From positions 806,001 to 870,000 of the forward strand of contig NZ_FQWC01000001.1 in assembly GCF_900129555.1 (NCBI RefSeq): a DNA stretch of 64,000 nucleotides. Direction: 5' to 3'. Every line of letters begins with the position of its first letter. Position 1 is the stretch's first letter. This document shows positions 47,079 to 54,232 of this stretch, in pieces. The notes below the pieces were generated by a model that saw only the letters and a program-made list of their open reading frames with translations, ran no database searches and was not told the origin of the DNA. The position numbers and the translations under genes were made by a program. This DNA comes from Flavobacterium defluvii. Lineage in GTDB: Bacteria; Bacteroidota; Bacteroidia; Flavobacteriales; Flavobacteriaceae.

Positions 47079-48294
47079 TTAATCAGTTGTTCTAATTTTA
47101 GAAACCATAAAAGCAATTAAAACACCAAATATTCCGATAAAAGCAAAAGAAAATTTAAGTCCGAAGTTTTGTGCTATGTCCAATGACAGGGGGTCCCATT
47201 AAAAAACCTAAGAAACTTACACTAGAAACAATGGTTAACGCTTCTCCTGCCGGAACAGTTGGATTTTTTCCCGCAAGACTATAAACTGTTGGAACTATAG
47301 TAGCAACTCCTAAACCAACTGCCATAAAAGCAATCGTACAAGGAACAATATAAGGAAGAAAAACTGCGGTAAAAAGTCCTGCCGAAATCATAATGCCGCT
47401 AATCTGCATTACACGCTCACGACCAAATTTATTGATTAATCCGTCGCCTAAAAATCTTCCGCCGGCCATCATAATCATAAATGACGTGTAGCCTAAAACA
47501 ACTAAAGGGCCGGGAGCCTGTACAATATCTTTAAAATAAACACCGCTCCAGTCAAACATTACGCCTTCGCTTGCCATACTGCAAAAACCAATTACCCCAA
47601 GCCAGATTAAACCACTGTCTGGTTTTACAAATATTCTTCTCTTTTCTGTATTGTGTTTGATTTTTTCCTTGGCTCTGATTAAAAATTTAAAATTGAAAGC
47701 GATCATTAATAAAACTACTACGCCAACAATTAAAAAGTGATGTAATGGTTTTAATTTTAAAGCCAGCATTCCCAATCCGACCAAAGCACCTGTAAATCCG
47801 GCAAAACTCCACATTCCGTGAAAAGAAGACATGATTGTTTTTTTGAAAAGAACTTCAGTATAAACACCTTGCGTATTTACTGCAATATTGGCTAAGTTTC
47901 CAAATAAGCCAAATAAAAACAGACCTATTGATAATTGTGATCCGGTTGTTGCCAAACCTAAATTGGCCAGACTCAAAACATACATTATTAAGGAAAAAAT
48001 CAAAACGCGGTGACTTCCAAATTTAGTTACCATTTTTCCTGAAAACGGCATTACGATTAATTGCCCCATTGGCAGTGCAAAAAGTATAGAACCCAAATCA
48101 CCTTCGGTTAGATGCAAAGCGGTTTTAATATCCGGAATTCTGCTTGCCCAGGTTGCAAAACTTAATCCCATTCCGAAATAAAACATTCCAACGGCAAAAC
48201 GAATTCTGTTTAAATAGGAAGCCTTTGCTTCTCTAAAAACTTTCTTGATTTTTCCTTTAGTCTGAAAAAGTTGTAATGGATTAAAATTTATCAA
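47079..48294 (-). pseudogene. MFS transporter gene with C-terminal frameshift
   Basis: Frame 1 encodes 379 residues of a major facilitator protein (SLSFATWASRIPDIK, GDLGSILFALPMGQL, GRFLGDGLINKFGRERV, AGEALTIVSSVSFLGFLMGPPVIG) but ends in a short unrelated tail. The expected last helix lies in the next frame: after MGPPVIG, DIAQNFGLKFSFAFIGIFGVLIAF to KIRTTD and stop at 47079-47081. Adding back two bases (GA at GGAGAC) near 47176 restores one 405-residue frame. The family is sugar/fucose-permease-like or inner-membrane YbjJ-like exporters. It may be a real mutation or a sequence error. Without the last helix the protein is probably impaired. Confidence 0.8.
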
Positions 48295-48408
48295 AATTAA
48301 TGCGTTTTGGGATTATATTATAAAAATACAAAAATCCTTCGTATTTACTTAAAGGTACAAATTGTTAGATTATTTACAACGTTATTGTTTATAAATCGGT
48401 CGGTTTTG

Positions 48409-48568
48409 CCCGCAGATTTTACGGATTAAACGGGTTTTGCACAGCTGTTATTTTATTGTCACGCATAAAAAAAGACGCACTGCTGTGCGTCTCTACGATA
48501 TATATTGTATGCATTTTGCTTACAGATTATAAAAAAATTAAATCAGCGTAAACCCATTTAATCTGTAA
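48409..48568. repeat. Composite palindromic repeat region in a 308-bp gene-free stretch
   Basis: The left arm CCCGCAGATTTTACGGATTA (48409 onward, continuing AACGGGTTT) is mirrored by AAACCCATTTAATCTGTAA at 48550-48568. Nested inside is a second hairpin AGACGCAC-TGCT-GTGCGTCT (48473-48492). A degraded GCTATCGGGA-like end (TATAGCCATCGGGAG) follows near 48574. The 48295-48602 gap holds these repeats and nothing I can read as a gene. Confidence 0.75.
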
Positions 48569-48602
48569 TTCCTATAGCCATCGGGAGTGAGCAATCAATC
48601 TT

Positions 48603-49643
48603 TTATAAATCAATTACAGTTCGCTGCGCATTACTTGCAATCGCTGCTTCTATAATCTGCATTACTTTTACGCCATCTTGTGCCGTAACAGGTTCTTTAG
48701 TATGATTTGTAATAGAGTTGAAAACACCGTCAAAAAACGCGAAATAATTTCCTTTGAGAGTTGGCACTTTTTCACGCATTACTTTTCCGTCAATTTCTGT
48801 ATGCAGAATTCCTTCCAAATTTTCCGGTTCTGTTCCCCAGGATTCCAGATTTGGTTTTTTACCAATTTTCAATTCGTCTTCCTGAACGTCTCCACGTGGT
48901 TTTAAAAAAGAACCTTTTTTACCGTGAATGGTATACGCCGGATTTGCTTCTCTTACAAAAAATCCAGCTTTTAGACGTACTCTCAAATCGTCGTAAATAA
49001 GTAATAAATCAAACCAATCATCAACTAAAGAATTTTCTCTTGTGATCCTTATATCTCCGAAAACCGATTTTGGAGAACCAAATAAACAAATAGCCTGATC
49101 GATAATATGCGGACCTAAATCTTTTAAAACTCCCGCTCCATCATTGGCGGTTTCTTTATGTGCTTTAGGACTCAATAATGGATTGTATCTGTCAAAATGG
49201 AATTCGGCTTCTACTAAATCTCCTAAAACGCCTTCGTTAATTATTTTTTGAATGGTTTTAAAATCACTGTCCCATCTTCTGTTTTGAAAAACAGCCAGTT
49301 TCAATCCTTTTTCTTCTGCAATTTTGGCCAGTTCTTCTGCTTCGGCAACAGTTGTTGTAAAAGCTTTTTCGACAACGGCATGTTTTCCTGCCAAAAGCAC
49401 TTTTTTTGCATATTCGTAATGCGTTCCAACTGGCGTGTTTACGATTACCAAATCGACATCATCGGCTAATAAATCATCGATTGAAGGATAGCTTTTTACG
49501 TATGGATAATCTTCCTGAATGAGTTTTTTGCTTCGTTCCCAAGATCCTAATAATTCAAAACCCGGATGAATATCTAAAAATGGCGCGTGAAAAACTTTTC
49601 CCGACATTCCGTATGATAATAGTGCTGTTTTTATTTTTTGCAT
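48603..49643 (-). CDS. Gfo/Idh/MocA-family NAD(P)-dependent oxidoreductase
   Basis: This 346-residue enzyme has the Rossmann start TALLSYGMSGKVFHAPFLD, the family motif HAVVEKAFTTTVAEAEEL with the catalytic Lys of the EKP-like box (here EKA), and the C-terminal beta-sheet domain (VEAEFHFDRYNPLL, GAGVLKDLGPHIIDQAICLFG). It reduces or oxidises a sugar or cyclitol in the cytoplasm; the substrate cannot be assigned. The EKA in place of the common EKP is shared by a YhhX-like subgroup. It is separated from the next gene by a family A repeat. Confidence 0.93.
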   Translation of the reverse strand: MQKIKTALLSYGMSGKVFHAPFLDIHPGFELLGSWERSKKLIQEDYPYVKSYPSIDDLLADDVDLVIVNTPVGTHYEYAKKVLLAGKHAVVEKAFTTTVAEAEELAKIAEEKGLKLAVFQNRRWDSDFKTIQKIINEGVLGDLVEAEFHFDRYNPLLSPKAHKETANDGAGVLKDLGPHIIDQAICLFGSPKSVFGDIRITRENSLVDDWFDLLLIYDDLRVRLKAGFFVREANPAYTIHGKKGSFLKPRGDVQEDELKIGKKPNLESWGTEPENLEGILHTEIDGKVMREKVPTLKGNYFAFFDGVFNSITNHTKEPVTAQDGVKVMQIIEAAIASNAQRTVIDL

Positions 49644-49658
49644 GTTGTATGTTTTTTT

Positions 49659-49742
49659 GCCACGAATTCACAAGTTATAAAGTTATGTTTTAAAATTAAT
49701 TCGTGAATTGCTTCGCCTGTTCGCTATCGCTCGGGTTGTGGC
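49659..49742. repeat. Interspersed inverted repeat, family A copy 4, with a GC-rich insertion
   Basis: The left arm GCCACGAATTCACAAGTT starts at 49659. The right arm starts AATTCGTGAATT (49698-49709) but is split from its GTGGC end (49738-49742) by about 28 bp, GCTTCGCCTGTTCGCTATCGCTCGGGTT. The three other copies have uninterrupted right arms, so this looks like a secondary insertion into the repeat. Confidence 0.8.
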
Positions 49743-49753
49743 TAATAAATTTA

Positions 49754-50821
49754 TTATTTTGCTCGTTCGTATTGTTTTGGCCATTGAATATCGCTGTCTA
49801 ATTCTTTAGCGAAATCTAAAGGCAAATTAGGATTTCTTAATGATTCTCTGGCAAACAAAATTAAATCGGCCTGACCTTTTTCTAAAATTTCTTCGGCTTG
49901 TTTGGCTTCTGTAATTAAACCAACTGCGCCAGTTAAAATGTTTGATTCTTTTTTTACCTTTTCTGCAAAAGGAACCTGATAACCCGGACCAATTTCAATT
50001 TTTTGATGTGAAACTAATCCGCCAGAAGAAACGTCAATTAAATCAATTCCTTTTTCTTTTAGAATTTTAGAAAGCTGAACTGATTCTTCGGGATTCCATC
50101 CTCCTTCTGCCCAATCTGTTGCTGAAATTCTCACGAACAAAGGTAAATCTGAAGGCCATTCTGTCTGGACAGCGTCTACAATTTCGAGAGTAAAACGGAT
50201 TCTATTTTCGAAACTTCCTCCGTATTCGTCTGTTCTTACGTTTGTTAAAGGTGATAAAAACTGATGCAATAAATAACCGTGTGCGGCGTGAATTTCCAAA
50301 ACTTTATATCCCGCTTCAACAACTCTTTTTGTTGCATTTTTAAAATCTGAAATTACTTTTTTGATTCCGTTTTGGTCTAAAGCTTCCGGAAGAAATGGTT
50401 CACCATCGTGATACGGAATCGCACTTGCCGAAACCGTCTGCCATCCGCCGTGAGCGAAATCTAATTTTTTATTTCCTTCCCACGGAGAAGAAACACTTGC
50501 TTTTCTTCCGGCATGTGCCAATTGGATTCCCGGAACTGAATTTTGAGAAACTATAAATTCATTAATTTGTTTTAACTTTTCGATATGTTCGTCTTTCCAG
50601 ATCCCGAGATCAGCAGGAGAAATTCTCGCTTCTGGAGAAACGGCTGTGGCTTCCTGAATAATTAATCCGGCGCCGCCGCTTGCACGACTTCCTAAATGAA
50701 CGAGATGCCAGTCGTTTGCAAATCCGTCAATTGCTGAATACTGGCACATTGGCGAAATAACGATTCTATTTTTTAAACTGGTGTTTTTTAATGTTATGGG
50801 AGAAAATAATTGTGAAGCCAT
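49754..50821 (-). CDS. Old-yellow-enzyme family NADH:flavin oxidoreductase (YqjM/NamA-like)
   Basis: This 355-residue FMN enzyme reduces activated C=C bonds. The N-terminus LFSPITLKNTSLKNRIVISPMCQYSA with Cys 26 matches the thermophilic/YqjM-type OYE Cys that tunes the flavin. Also seen are IQLAHAGRKA, GYKVLEIHAAHGYLLHQFLSPLTNVRTDEYGG (substrate His pair) and RFTLEIVDAVQ. No signal peptide is present. Physiological substrate unknown; such enzymes act in xenobiotic or stress response. Confidence 0.93.
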   Translation of the reverse strand: MASQLFSPITLKNTSLKNRIVISPMCQYSAIDGFANDWHLVHLGSRASGGAGLIIQEATAVSPEARISPADLGIWKDEHIEKLKQINEFIVSQNSVPGIQLAHAGRKASVSSPWEGNKKLDFAHGGWQTVSASAIPYHDGEPFLPEALDQNGIKKVISDFKNATKRVVEAGYKVLEIHAAHGYLLHQFLSPLTNVRTDEYGGSFENRIRFTLEIVDAVQTEWPSDLPLFVRISATDWAEGGWNPEESVQLSKILKEKGIDLIDVSSGGLVSHQKIEIGPGYQVPFAEKVKKESNILTGAVGLITEAKQAEEILEKGQADLILFARESLRNPNLPLDFAKELDSDIQWPKQYERAK

Positions 50822-50982
50822 AATTGTAACTTTTAATGATTATGGGCTACCAATAAATTGACAGCCGTTTAAAAAGTAAAGTTACAGTATCTTGTTAAAA
50901 CGAGAAATTGAAATGTTTATTAATTAACAAACATTTAAAATCTTAAGTATTATCTTGCGGCTTTAATTAAATAAGAAAACGC

Positions 50983-50990
50983 TACTTTTG
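50983..50990 (+). promoter_or_regulatory. Probable -7 box of rseP
   Basis: TACTTTTG matches TAnnTTTG and ends 28 bp before the rseP ATG. No clear -33 partner at the usual distance. Confidence 0.5.
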
Positions 50991-51018
50991 TGCGTTAAAT
51001 ACGAACTAAAAATTTACA

Positions 51019-52359
51019 ATGGATATAGTTATCAAACTCTCTCAATTTCTATTGAGTTTATCTTTACTTATTATTCTTCACGAATTAGGACACTTTATTC
51101 CTGCAAAATTATTTAAAACAAGAGTCGAAAAATTTTATTTGTTTTTTGATGTTAAATATTCTCTGTTAAAAAAGAAAATTGGCGAAACAGAATACGGAAT
51201 CGGATGGTTACCACTTGGAGGTTATGTGAAAATCTCTGGAATGATCGACGAAAGTATGGACAAAGAGCAAATGGCTCTTCCACCGCAGCCATGGGAATTT
51301 CGTTCTAAACCAGCCTGGCAGCGTTTAATTATTATGCTTGGCGGTGTTACTGTAAACTTTATTTTGGCGTTTATTATATATATAGGAATGGCTTTTGCTT
51401 ACGGCGATACGTATGTGGCAAATGCTGATTTGAAAGATGGTGTTTTTATTGAAAATCCTGCAATGCTTAAAGCTGGTTTTAGAACCGGAGATAAAATCAT
51501 TTCTATTGACGGTAAAAAAGTAGAAAATTTTGACAGCGACATGAACATGAATGTGATTATGTCGAAACATGTTTTGATAGAAAGAGACGGAAAACAACAA
51601 ACAATCAACATTCCGAATGATTTTGTTGACCAATTGTCTAAATATGAGAAAGGTTTATTAATTGGTATAAGAATGCCGTTTGTTGTGGGTAAAATTGCTG
51701 ACGATTCTGAAAATACTTCTTTAAAGCCAAAAGATATTATTGTAAGCCTGAATGGACAGAAAATAAAATATTTTGATGAAGCTAAAACCATTTTAGAAGC
51801 TAACAAAGGAAAAACAATTCCTGCTGTTGTTTTACGCGATTTAAAAGAAACTCCTGTTACAGTTAAGGTTTCTAAACTAGGAAAATTAGGTGTTGGTGTA
51901 GGCGGTTTAGCTATCGAATCTTTAGAGAAATTAGGTTATTATAAAGTAAGCACTAAAGAATATAGTTTCTTTGAATCGATTCCGGTTGGAATTCAAAAAG
52001 GAAAAGATCAATTGGTAGGTTACGGAAAACAATTGAAAATGATTTTTAACCCTGAAACAAAAGCGTATAAACAAGTGGGAGGTTTTGCAGCGATTTACAA
52101 CATTTTTCCAAGTTTTTGGAGCTGGGAAACTTTCTGGTCAATCACAGCTTTGTTATCAATTATGCTTGGCGTTATGAATTTATTGCCAATTCCGGCACTT
52201 GACGGCGGACATGTGATGTTTTTATTATATGAAATTATTAGTGGCAAAAAACCAAGTGACAAATTCCTTGAAAACGCCCAAATGGTTGGCTTCGTATTAC
52301 TTATAGCGCTGCTTTTGTTTGCAAATGGAAACGACATTTATAAGGCAATTGTTAAGTAA
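51019..52359 (+). CDS. rseP: Site-2 zinc metalloprotease RseP
   Basis: This 446-residue intramembrane protease cleaves single-span substrates such as anti-sigma factors within the membrane. The zinc motif HELGH is at residues 21-25 in the first helix, and the third ligand lies in LPIPALDGGHV (Asp near 395). Two PDZ-like domains (about 130-300; GFRTGDKIISIDGKKV and SLKPKDIIVSLNGQKI) lie between, and a final helix LLIALLLFANGNDIYK ends the protein. In Bacteroidota FecR-type anti-sigma factors are processed by RseP homologues, linking it to genes like that at position 79. It precedes the tRNA-Asn array by 86 bp. Confidence 0.96.
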   Translation: MDIVIKLSQFLLSLSLLIILHELGHFIPAKLFKTRVEKFYLFFDVKYSLLKKKIGETEYGIGWLPLGGYVKISGMIDESMDKEQMALPPQPWEFRSKPAWQRLIIMLGGVTVNFILAFIIYIGMAFAYGDTYVANADLKDGVFIENPAMLKAGFRTGDKIISIDGKKVENFDSDMNMNVIMSKHVLIERDGKQQTINIPNDFVDQLSKYEKGLLIGIRMPFVVGKIADDSENTSLKPKDIIVSLNGQKIKYFDEAKTILEANKGKTIPAVVLRDLKETPVTVKVSKLGKLGVGVGGLAIESLEKLGYYKVSTKEYSFFESIPVGIQKGKDQLVGYGKQLKMIFNPETKAYKQVGGFAAIYNIFPSFWSWETFWSITALLSIMLGVMNLLPIPALDGGHVMFLLYEIISGKKPSDKFLENAQMVGFVLLIALLLFANGNDIYKAIVK

Positions 52360-52391
52360 AAAAATATTTTTAGAAAAAGAGTTAAAATATT

Positions 52392-52421
52392 TTTGAGAAA
52401 CTAAAAATTCAATTATATTTG
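52392..52421 (+). promoter_or_regulatory. Promoter of the tRNA-Asn operon
   Basis: TTTG (52392-52395), an 18-nt spacer and TATATTTG (52414-52421) form a near-consensus Bacteroidota promoter. The first tRNA begins 25 bp after the -7 box, fitting a short tRNA leader. Confidence 0.75.
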
Positions 52422-52445
52422 CACTCGCTAAAAAGAGCAACACTT

Positions 52446-52519
52446 TCCTCCTTAGCTCAGTTGGTTAGAGCATCTGACTGTTAATCAGAGGGTCCTTGGT
52501 TCGAGCCCAAGAGGGGGAG
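52446..52519 (+). tRNA. tRNA-Asn (GUU), copy 1
   Basis: A 74-nt cloverleaf: acceptor TCCTCCT pairs with AGGGGGA (one T-G wobble), D arm GCTC-AGTTGGTTA-GAGC, anticodon loop CTGTTAA with anticodon GTT and stem CTGA-type flanks. The T arm is CTTGG-TTCGAGC-CCAAG and the discriminator is G. CCA is not encoded. It reads AAC/AAU codons. Identical to copy 2. Confidence 0.97.
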
Positions 52520-52557
52520 CAACTTTTTTTAGCAAACATATTTACCTTTAAGGTGAT
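52520..52557 (+). repeat. 38-nt tRNA spacer, duplicated at 52728-52765
   Basis: The spacer between tRNA copies 1 and 2 recurs with a single A-to-G change at 52728-52765, between the two damaged tRNA copies. This shows that the whole array segment, not just a tRNA, was duplicated. Confidence 0.92.
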
Positions 52558-52631
52558 TCCTCCTTAGCTCAGTTGGTTAGAGCATCTGACTGTTAATCAG
52601 AGGGTCCTTGGTTCGAGCCCAAGAGGGGGAG
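52558..52631 (+). tRNA. tRNA-Asn (GUU), copy 2
   Basis: Identical in sequence and folding to copy 1 across all 74 nt, 38 nt downstream in the same transcript. The operon's terminator follows 10 nt later. Confidence 0.97.
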
Positions 52632-52641
52632 CTTATTAAAT

Positions 52642-52671
52642 ACCACTTACAAATCGTAAGTGGTTTTTTTT
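52642..52671 (+). terminator. Terminator of the tRNA-Asn operon
   Basis: Stem ACCACTTAC / GTAAGTGGT, loop AAATC, followed by T7. A degraded copy of its left arm (AAATACCACTT) recurs after the fourth tRNA-like unit at 52856-52866. Confidence 0.92.
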
Positions 52672-52675
52672 GCTA

Positions 52676-52727
52676 TTAATCAGAATCCCGATAGCTATCG
52701 GGATTGGTTCGAGCCCAAGAGGGGGAG
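52676..52727 (+). pseudogene. tRNA-Asn remnant (3' part) with palindrome in the variable loop
   Basis: Only the end of the anticodon arm (TTAATCAGA) and the T arm plus acceptor 3' strand (TGGTTCGAGCCCAAGAGGG onward) remain. The variable-loop bases of the intact gene (GGGTCCT) are replaced by a perfect 20-nt palindrome (52685-52704). The D arm and anticodon are missing, so it cannot make a tRNA. The 3' spacer after it is the duplicated 38-mer. Confidence 0.9.
52685..52704. repeat. 20-nt perfect palindrome ATCCCGATAG/CTATCGGGAT in a tRNA remnant
   Basis: The sequence equals its own reverse complement and sits exactly between ATCAGA (3' anticodon stem) and TGGTTCGA (T arm). GC-rich CCCGATAG/CTATCGGG cores of this type recur in Flavobacterium genomes as I recall; I cannot verify that here. 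Confidence 0.9.
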
Positions 52728-52765
52728 CAACTTTTTTTAGCAAACATGTTTACCTTTAAGGTGAT
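52728..52765 (+). repeat. Second copy of the 38-nt tRNA spacer
   Basis: Matches 52520-52557 at 37 of 38 positions (A to G in ACATRTTTACC) and links the two damaged tRNA copies. Confidence 0.92.
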
Positions 52766-52850
52766 TCCTCCTTAGCTCAGTTGGTTAGAGCATCTGACTG
52801 TTAATCAGAGCCCCGAAAGCTTTCGGGGTTGGTTCGAGGCAAAAGAGAGC
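52766..52850 (+). pseudogene. tRNA-Asn copy disrupted by a palindrome, degenerate 3' end
   Basis: The first 45 nt are identical to the intact tRNA-Asn through the anticodon arm (anticodon GTT). Then an 18-nt palindrome (52811-52828) replaces the variable loop, and the T arm and acceptor 3' strand are mutated (GGTTCGAGGCAAAAGAGAGC), so neither the T stem nor acceptor stem can pair normally. It is unlikely to be functional. Confidence 0.88.
52811..52828. repeat. 18-nt perfect palindrome CCCCGAAAG/CTTTCGGGG in a tRNA copy
   Basis: It is a perfect self-complement at the same variable-loop site as the palindrome at 52685, but with a different core (GAAAGCTTTC versus GATAGCTATC). The two share the C3-4G ... 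CG3-4 ends. Confidence 0.9.
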
Positions 52851-52910
52851 ATCTTAAATACCACTTAAAATAATTCATAACATTTCCCATCCTTTAATTA
52901 TTCTATCATT

Positions 52911-53192
52911 ATGCATCTTGTTTACATTCTCCATTCTTTCAAATTGAATCGATTTTATATTGGATTTACATCTGATTTTGACACTAGAATGGAATTTCAT
53001 AAAAATGCAGAATCACATAAGTTTACAGCAAATGCGGAAGATTGGGTGTTATTTCTCAAAATAGAATGCGAAAGTAAATCACAAGGTTTGGATATTGAAA
53101 AACATATTAAAAAAATGAAAAGCAAAACTTATGTTGAAAATCTAATTAAGTATCCCAACATCATTTTGAAACTTAAAGAAAAATATAAATAA
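52911..53192 (+). CDS. Small GIY-YIG nuclease-domain protein between tRNA remnants
   Basis: This 93-residue protein is a stand-alone GIY-YIG domain (YhbQ/URI-like): VYILHSFKLNRFYIGFTSDF carries the VYI...YIG pair, R26 follows in DTRMEFHK, and ECESKSQGLDIEKHIKKMKS supplies the Glu-rich helix. The fold cuts DNA in homing endonucleases and repair enzymes; the role of these small stand-alone proteins is poorly known. It is 60 bp after a damaged tRNA-Asn copy and its stop codon is 3 bp before another tRNA/palindrome remnant. The gene is complete and seems intact. Confidence 0.9.
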   Translation: MHLVYILHSFKLNRFYIGFTSDFDTRMEFHKNAESHKFTANAEDWVLFLKIECESKSQGLDIEKHIKKMKSKTYVENLIKYPNIILKLKEKYK

Positions 53193-53195
53193 ACT

Positions 53196-53236
53196 TTAAT
53201 CGGAGCCCCGAAAGCTATCAAGACAAGAGGGGGAGC
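53196..53236 (+). pseudogene. Short tRNA-Asn/palindrome remnant after the GIY-YIG gene
   Basis: TTTAATCGGAGCCCCGAAAGC resembles the anticodon-stem end plus left half of the palindrome at 52811. After TATCAAGAC comes AAGAGGGGGAGC (53225-53236), the acceptor 3' strand of tRNA-Asn. The right half of the palindrome and the T arm are lost. Confidence 0.8.
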
Positions 53237-53238
53237 TT

Positions 53239-53270
53239 AAAAAAAGACGATCAAATGATCGTCTTTTTTT
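53239..53270. terminator. Bidirectional terminator after the GIY-YIG region
   Basis: Stem GACGATCA / TGATCGTC with an AA loop, flanked by A7 and T7 tracts that extend the pairing, suitable for both strands. Confidence 0.9.
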
Positions 53271-53357
53271 GTTTATTTAAGTTTGTCATTTCGAATGAAA
53301 GGAGAAATCGCACAAGAAACTACACATTGTGTTTTTTATCTTTTTGTGTCATCATTT

Positions 53358-54026
53358 TTATTCATTCAAATTTTTACTCTCAAACAATTTCATCATTTCT
53401 TCTGCTTTTTCGGTTTCGTTGATTGCTTTTAGAGATTGGGCATATCTAAAATAATAAATGGTTTCTAATTTTTCATCAAGCGTAAATAACTCCGAATAGT
53501 ATTTAACGGCATCTTCAAAATTATTTTCAAAATAATACTTGTCAGCAACTTTTTTGAGCATGTCTGCAGATTTGTATCCTTTGTCTAAAACATTGGCGTA
53601 AGTGTCAAGAATATTTACTTTTACGTATTTCTCTGTATAGGCCGGAGCGGTAACCTCAACTTCAATTGGTTTTACAGTCTCTGTTTTTGCATCTGCGACT
53701 TTTGAAGGCAGGATTGTATTTGCTGTTCTTATCTTTTGTTTTTTATAAATTGGAGTTACTGTTCTGGTATTATTAGGACCTAAATCGTTTGTATACACCA
53801 TATCGAGTTTTGAAACTTCGTATTTTGTGGTTCTTTTTCCGAAAGGCATATTGATAACCTCAACAACCAAATACGATTCTATAACACGATCGTCGTCTGG
53901 TTTGTTGTCAAATTTAAAGGGCGCTCTGCGAGTGTCTGCATTAGCAACCAAATAATTAGGCTGCTGAGCAAAACTATTTATAGAAAACAAAGCCGCAAGA
54001 GCAAAATGTCGTAAATATGTTTTCAT
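53358..54026 (-). CDS. Secreted TPR-containing protein resembling the N-terminal part of PorE/OmpA-type proteins
   Basis: I chose the ATG at 54026 for its signal peptide (MKTYLRHFALAALFSINSFAQ); the start at 54062 adds 12 residues. The 222-residue product has a middle segment of beta/unknown type (VIESYLVVEVINMPFGKRTTKYEVSKLDM) and a C-terminal TPR-like helical pair (KGYKSADMLKKVADKYYFENNFEDAVKYYSELF). The latter resembles the TPR region that opens OmpA-family proteins of the T9SS (PorE), but there is no PD40 or OmpA domain. I cannot assign a function. Confidence 0.78.
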   Translation of the reverse strand: MKTYLRHFALAALFSINSFAQQPNYLVANADTRRAPFKFDNKPDDDRVIESYLVVEVINMPFGKRTTKYEVSKLDMVYTNDLGPNNTRTVTPIYKKQKIRTANTILPSKVADAKTETVKPIEVEVTAPAYTEKYVKVNILDTYANVLDKGYKSADMLKKVADKYYFENNFEDAVKYYSELFTLDEKLETIYYFRYAQSLKAINETEKAEEMMKLFESKNLNE

Positions 54027-54169
54027 AAGTAATGTAATTAAAGTTAATACTCCATAAAACACTATATAAAGCTACTGATTTTGTTTTAGTTAGCTTTTAT
54101 TTTAACTACTAAGTACTTATAAAAACGATTAAATACAGTTTTTCAACTTTATGAATAAATAAAACCAAT

Positions 54170-54209
54170 AAAAAAAGCGCCGTAATCCAAAGATCACAGC
54201 GCTTTTCTA
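54170..54209 (-). terminator. Terminator of the C1 peptidase gene
   Basis: On the minus strand AAAAGCGCTGTGATC pairs with GGATTACGGCGCTTTT, allowing G-T wobbles, over a TTT loop, then a T-tract. It lies 24 bp after the stop codon. Confidence 0.85.
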
Positions 54210-54232
54210 TTTTTATAAAAACTCTAAAATTC

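Noticed and set aside
52446..52850. CRISPR-like array of repeats and spacers
   Set aside because: The repeats are tRNA genes with a cloverleaf fold and the 38-nt spacers are identical, not diverse; no cas genes nearby.
52766..52850. Functional tRNA-Asn with a long variable arm
   Set aside because: T stem and acceptor 3' strand are mutated so neither can pair; the anticodon part alone is intact.
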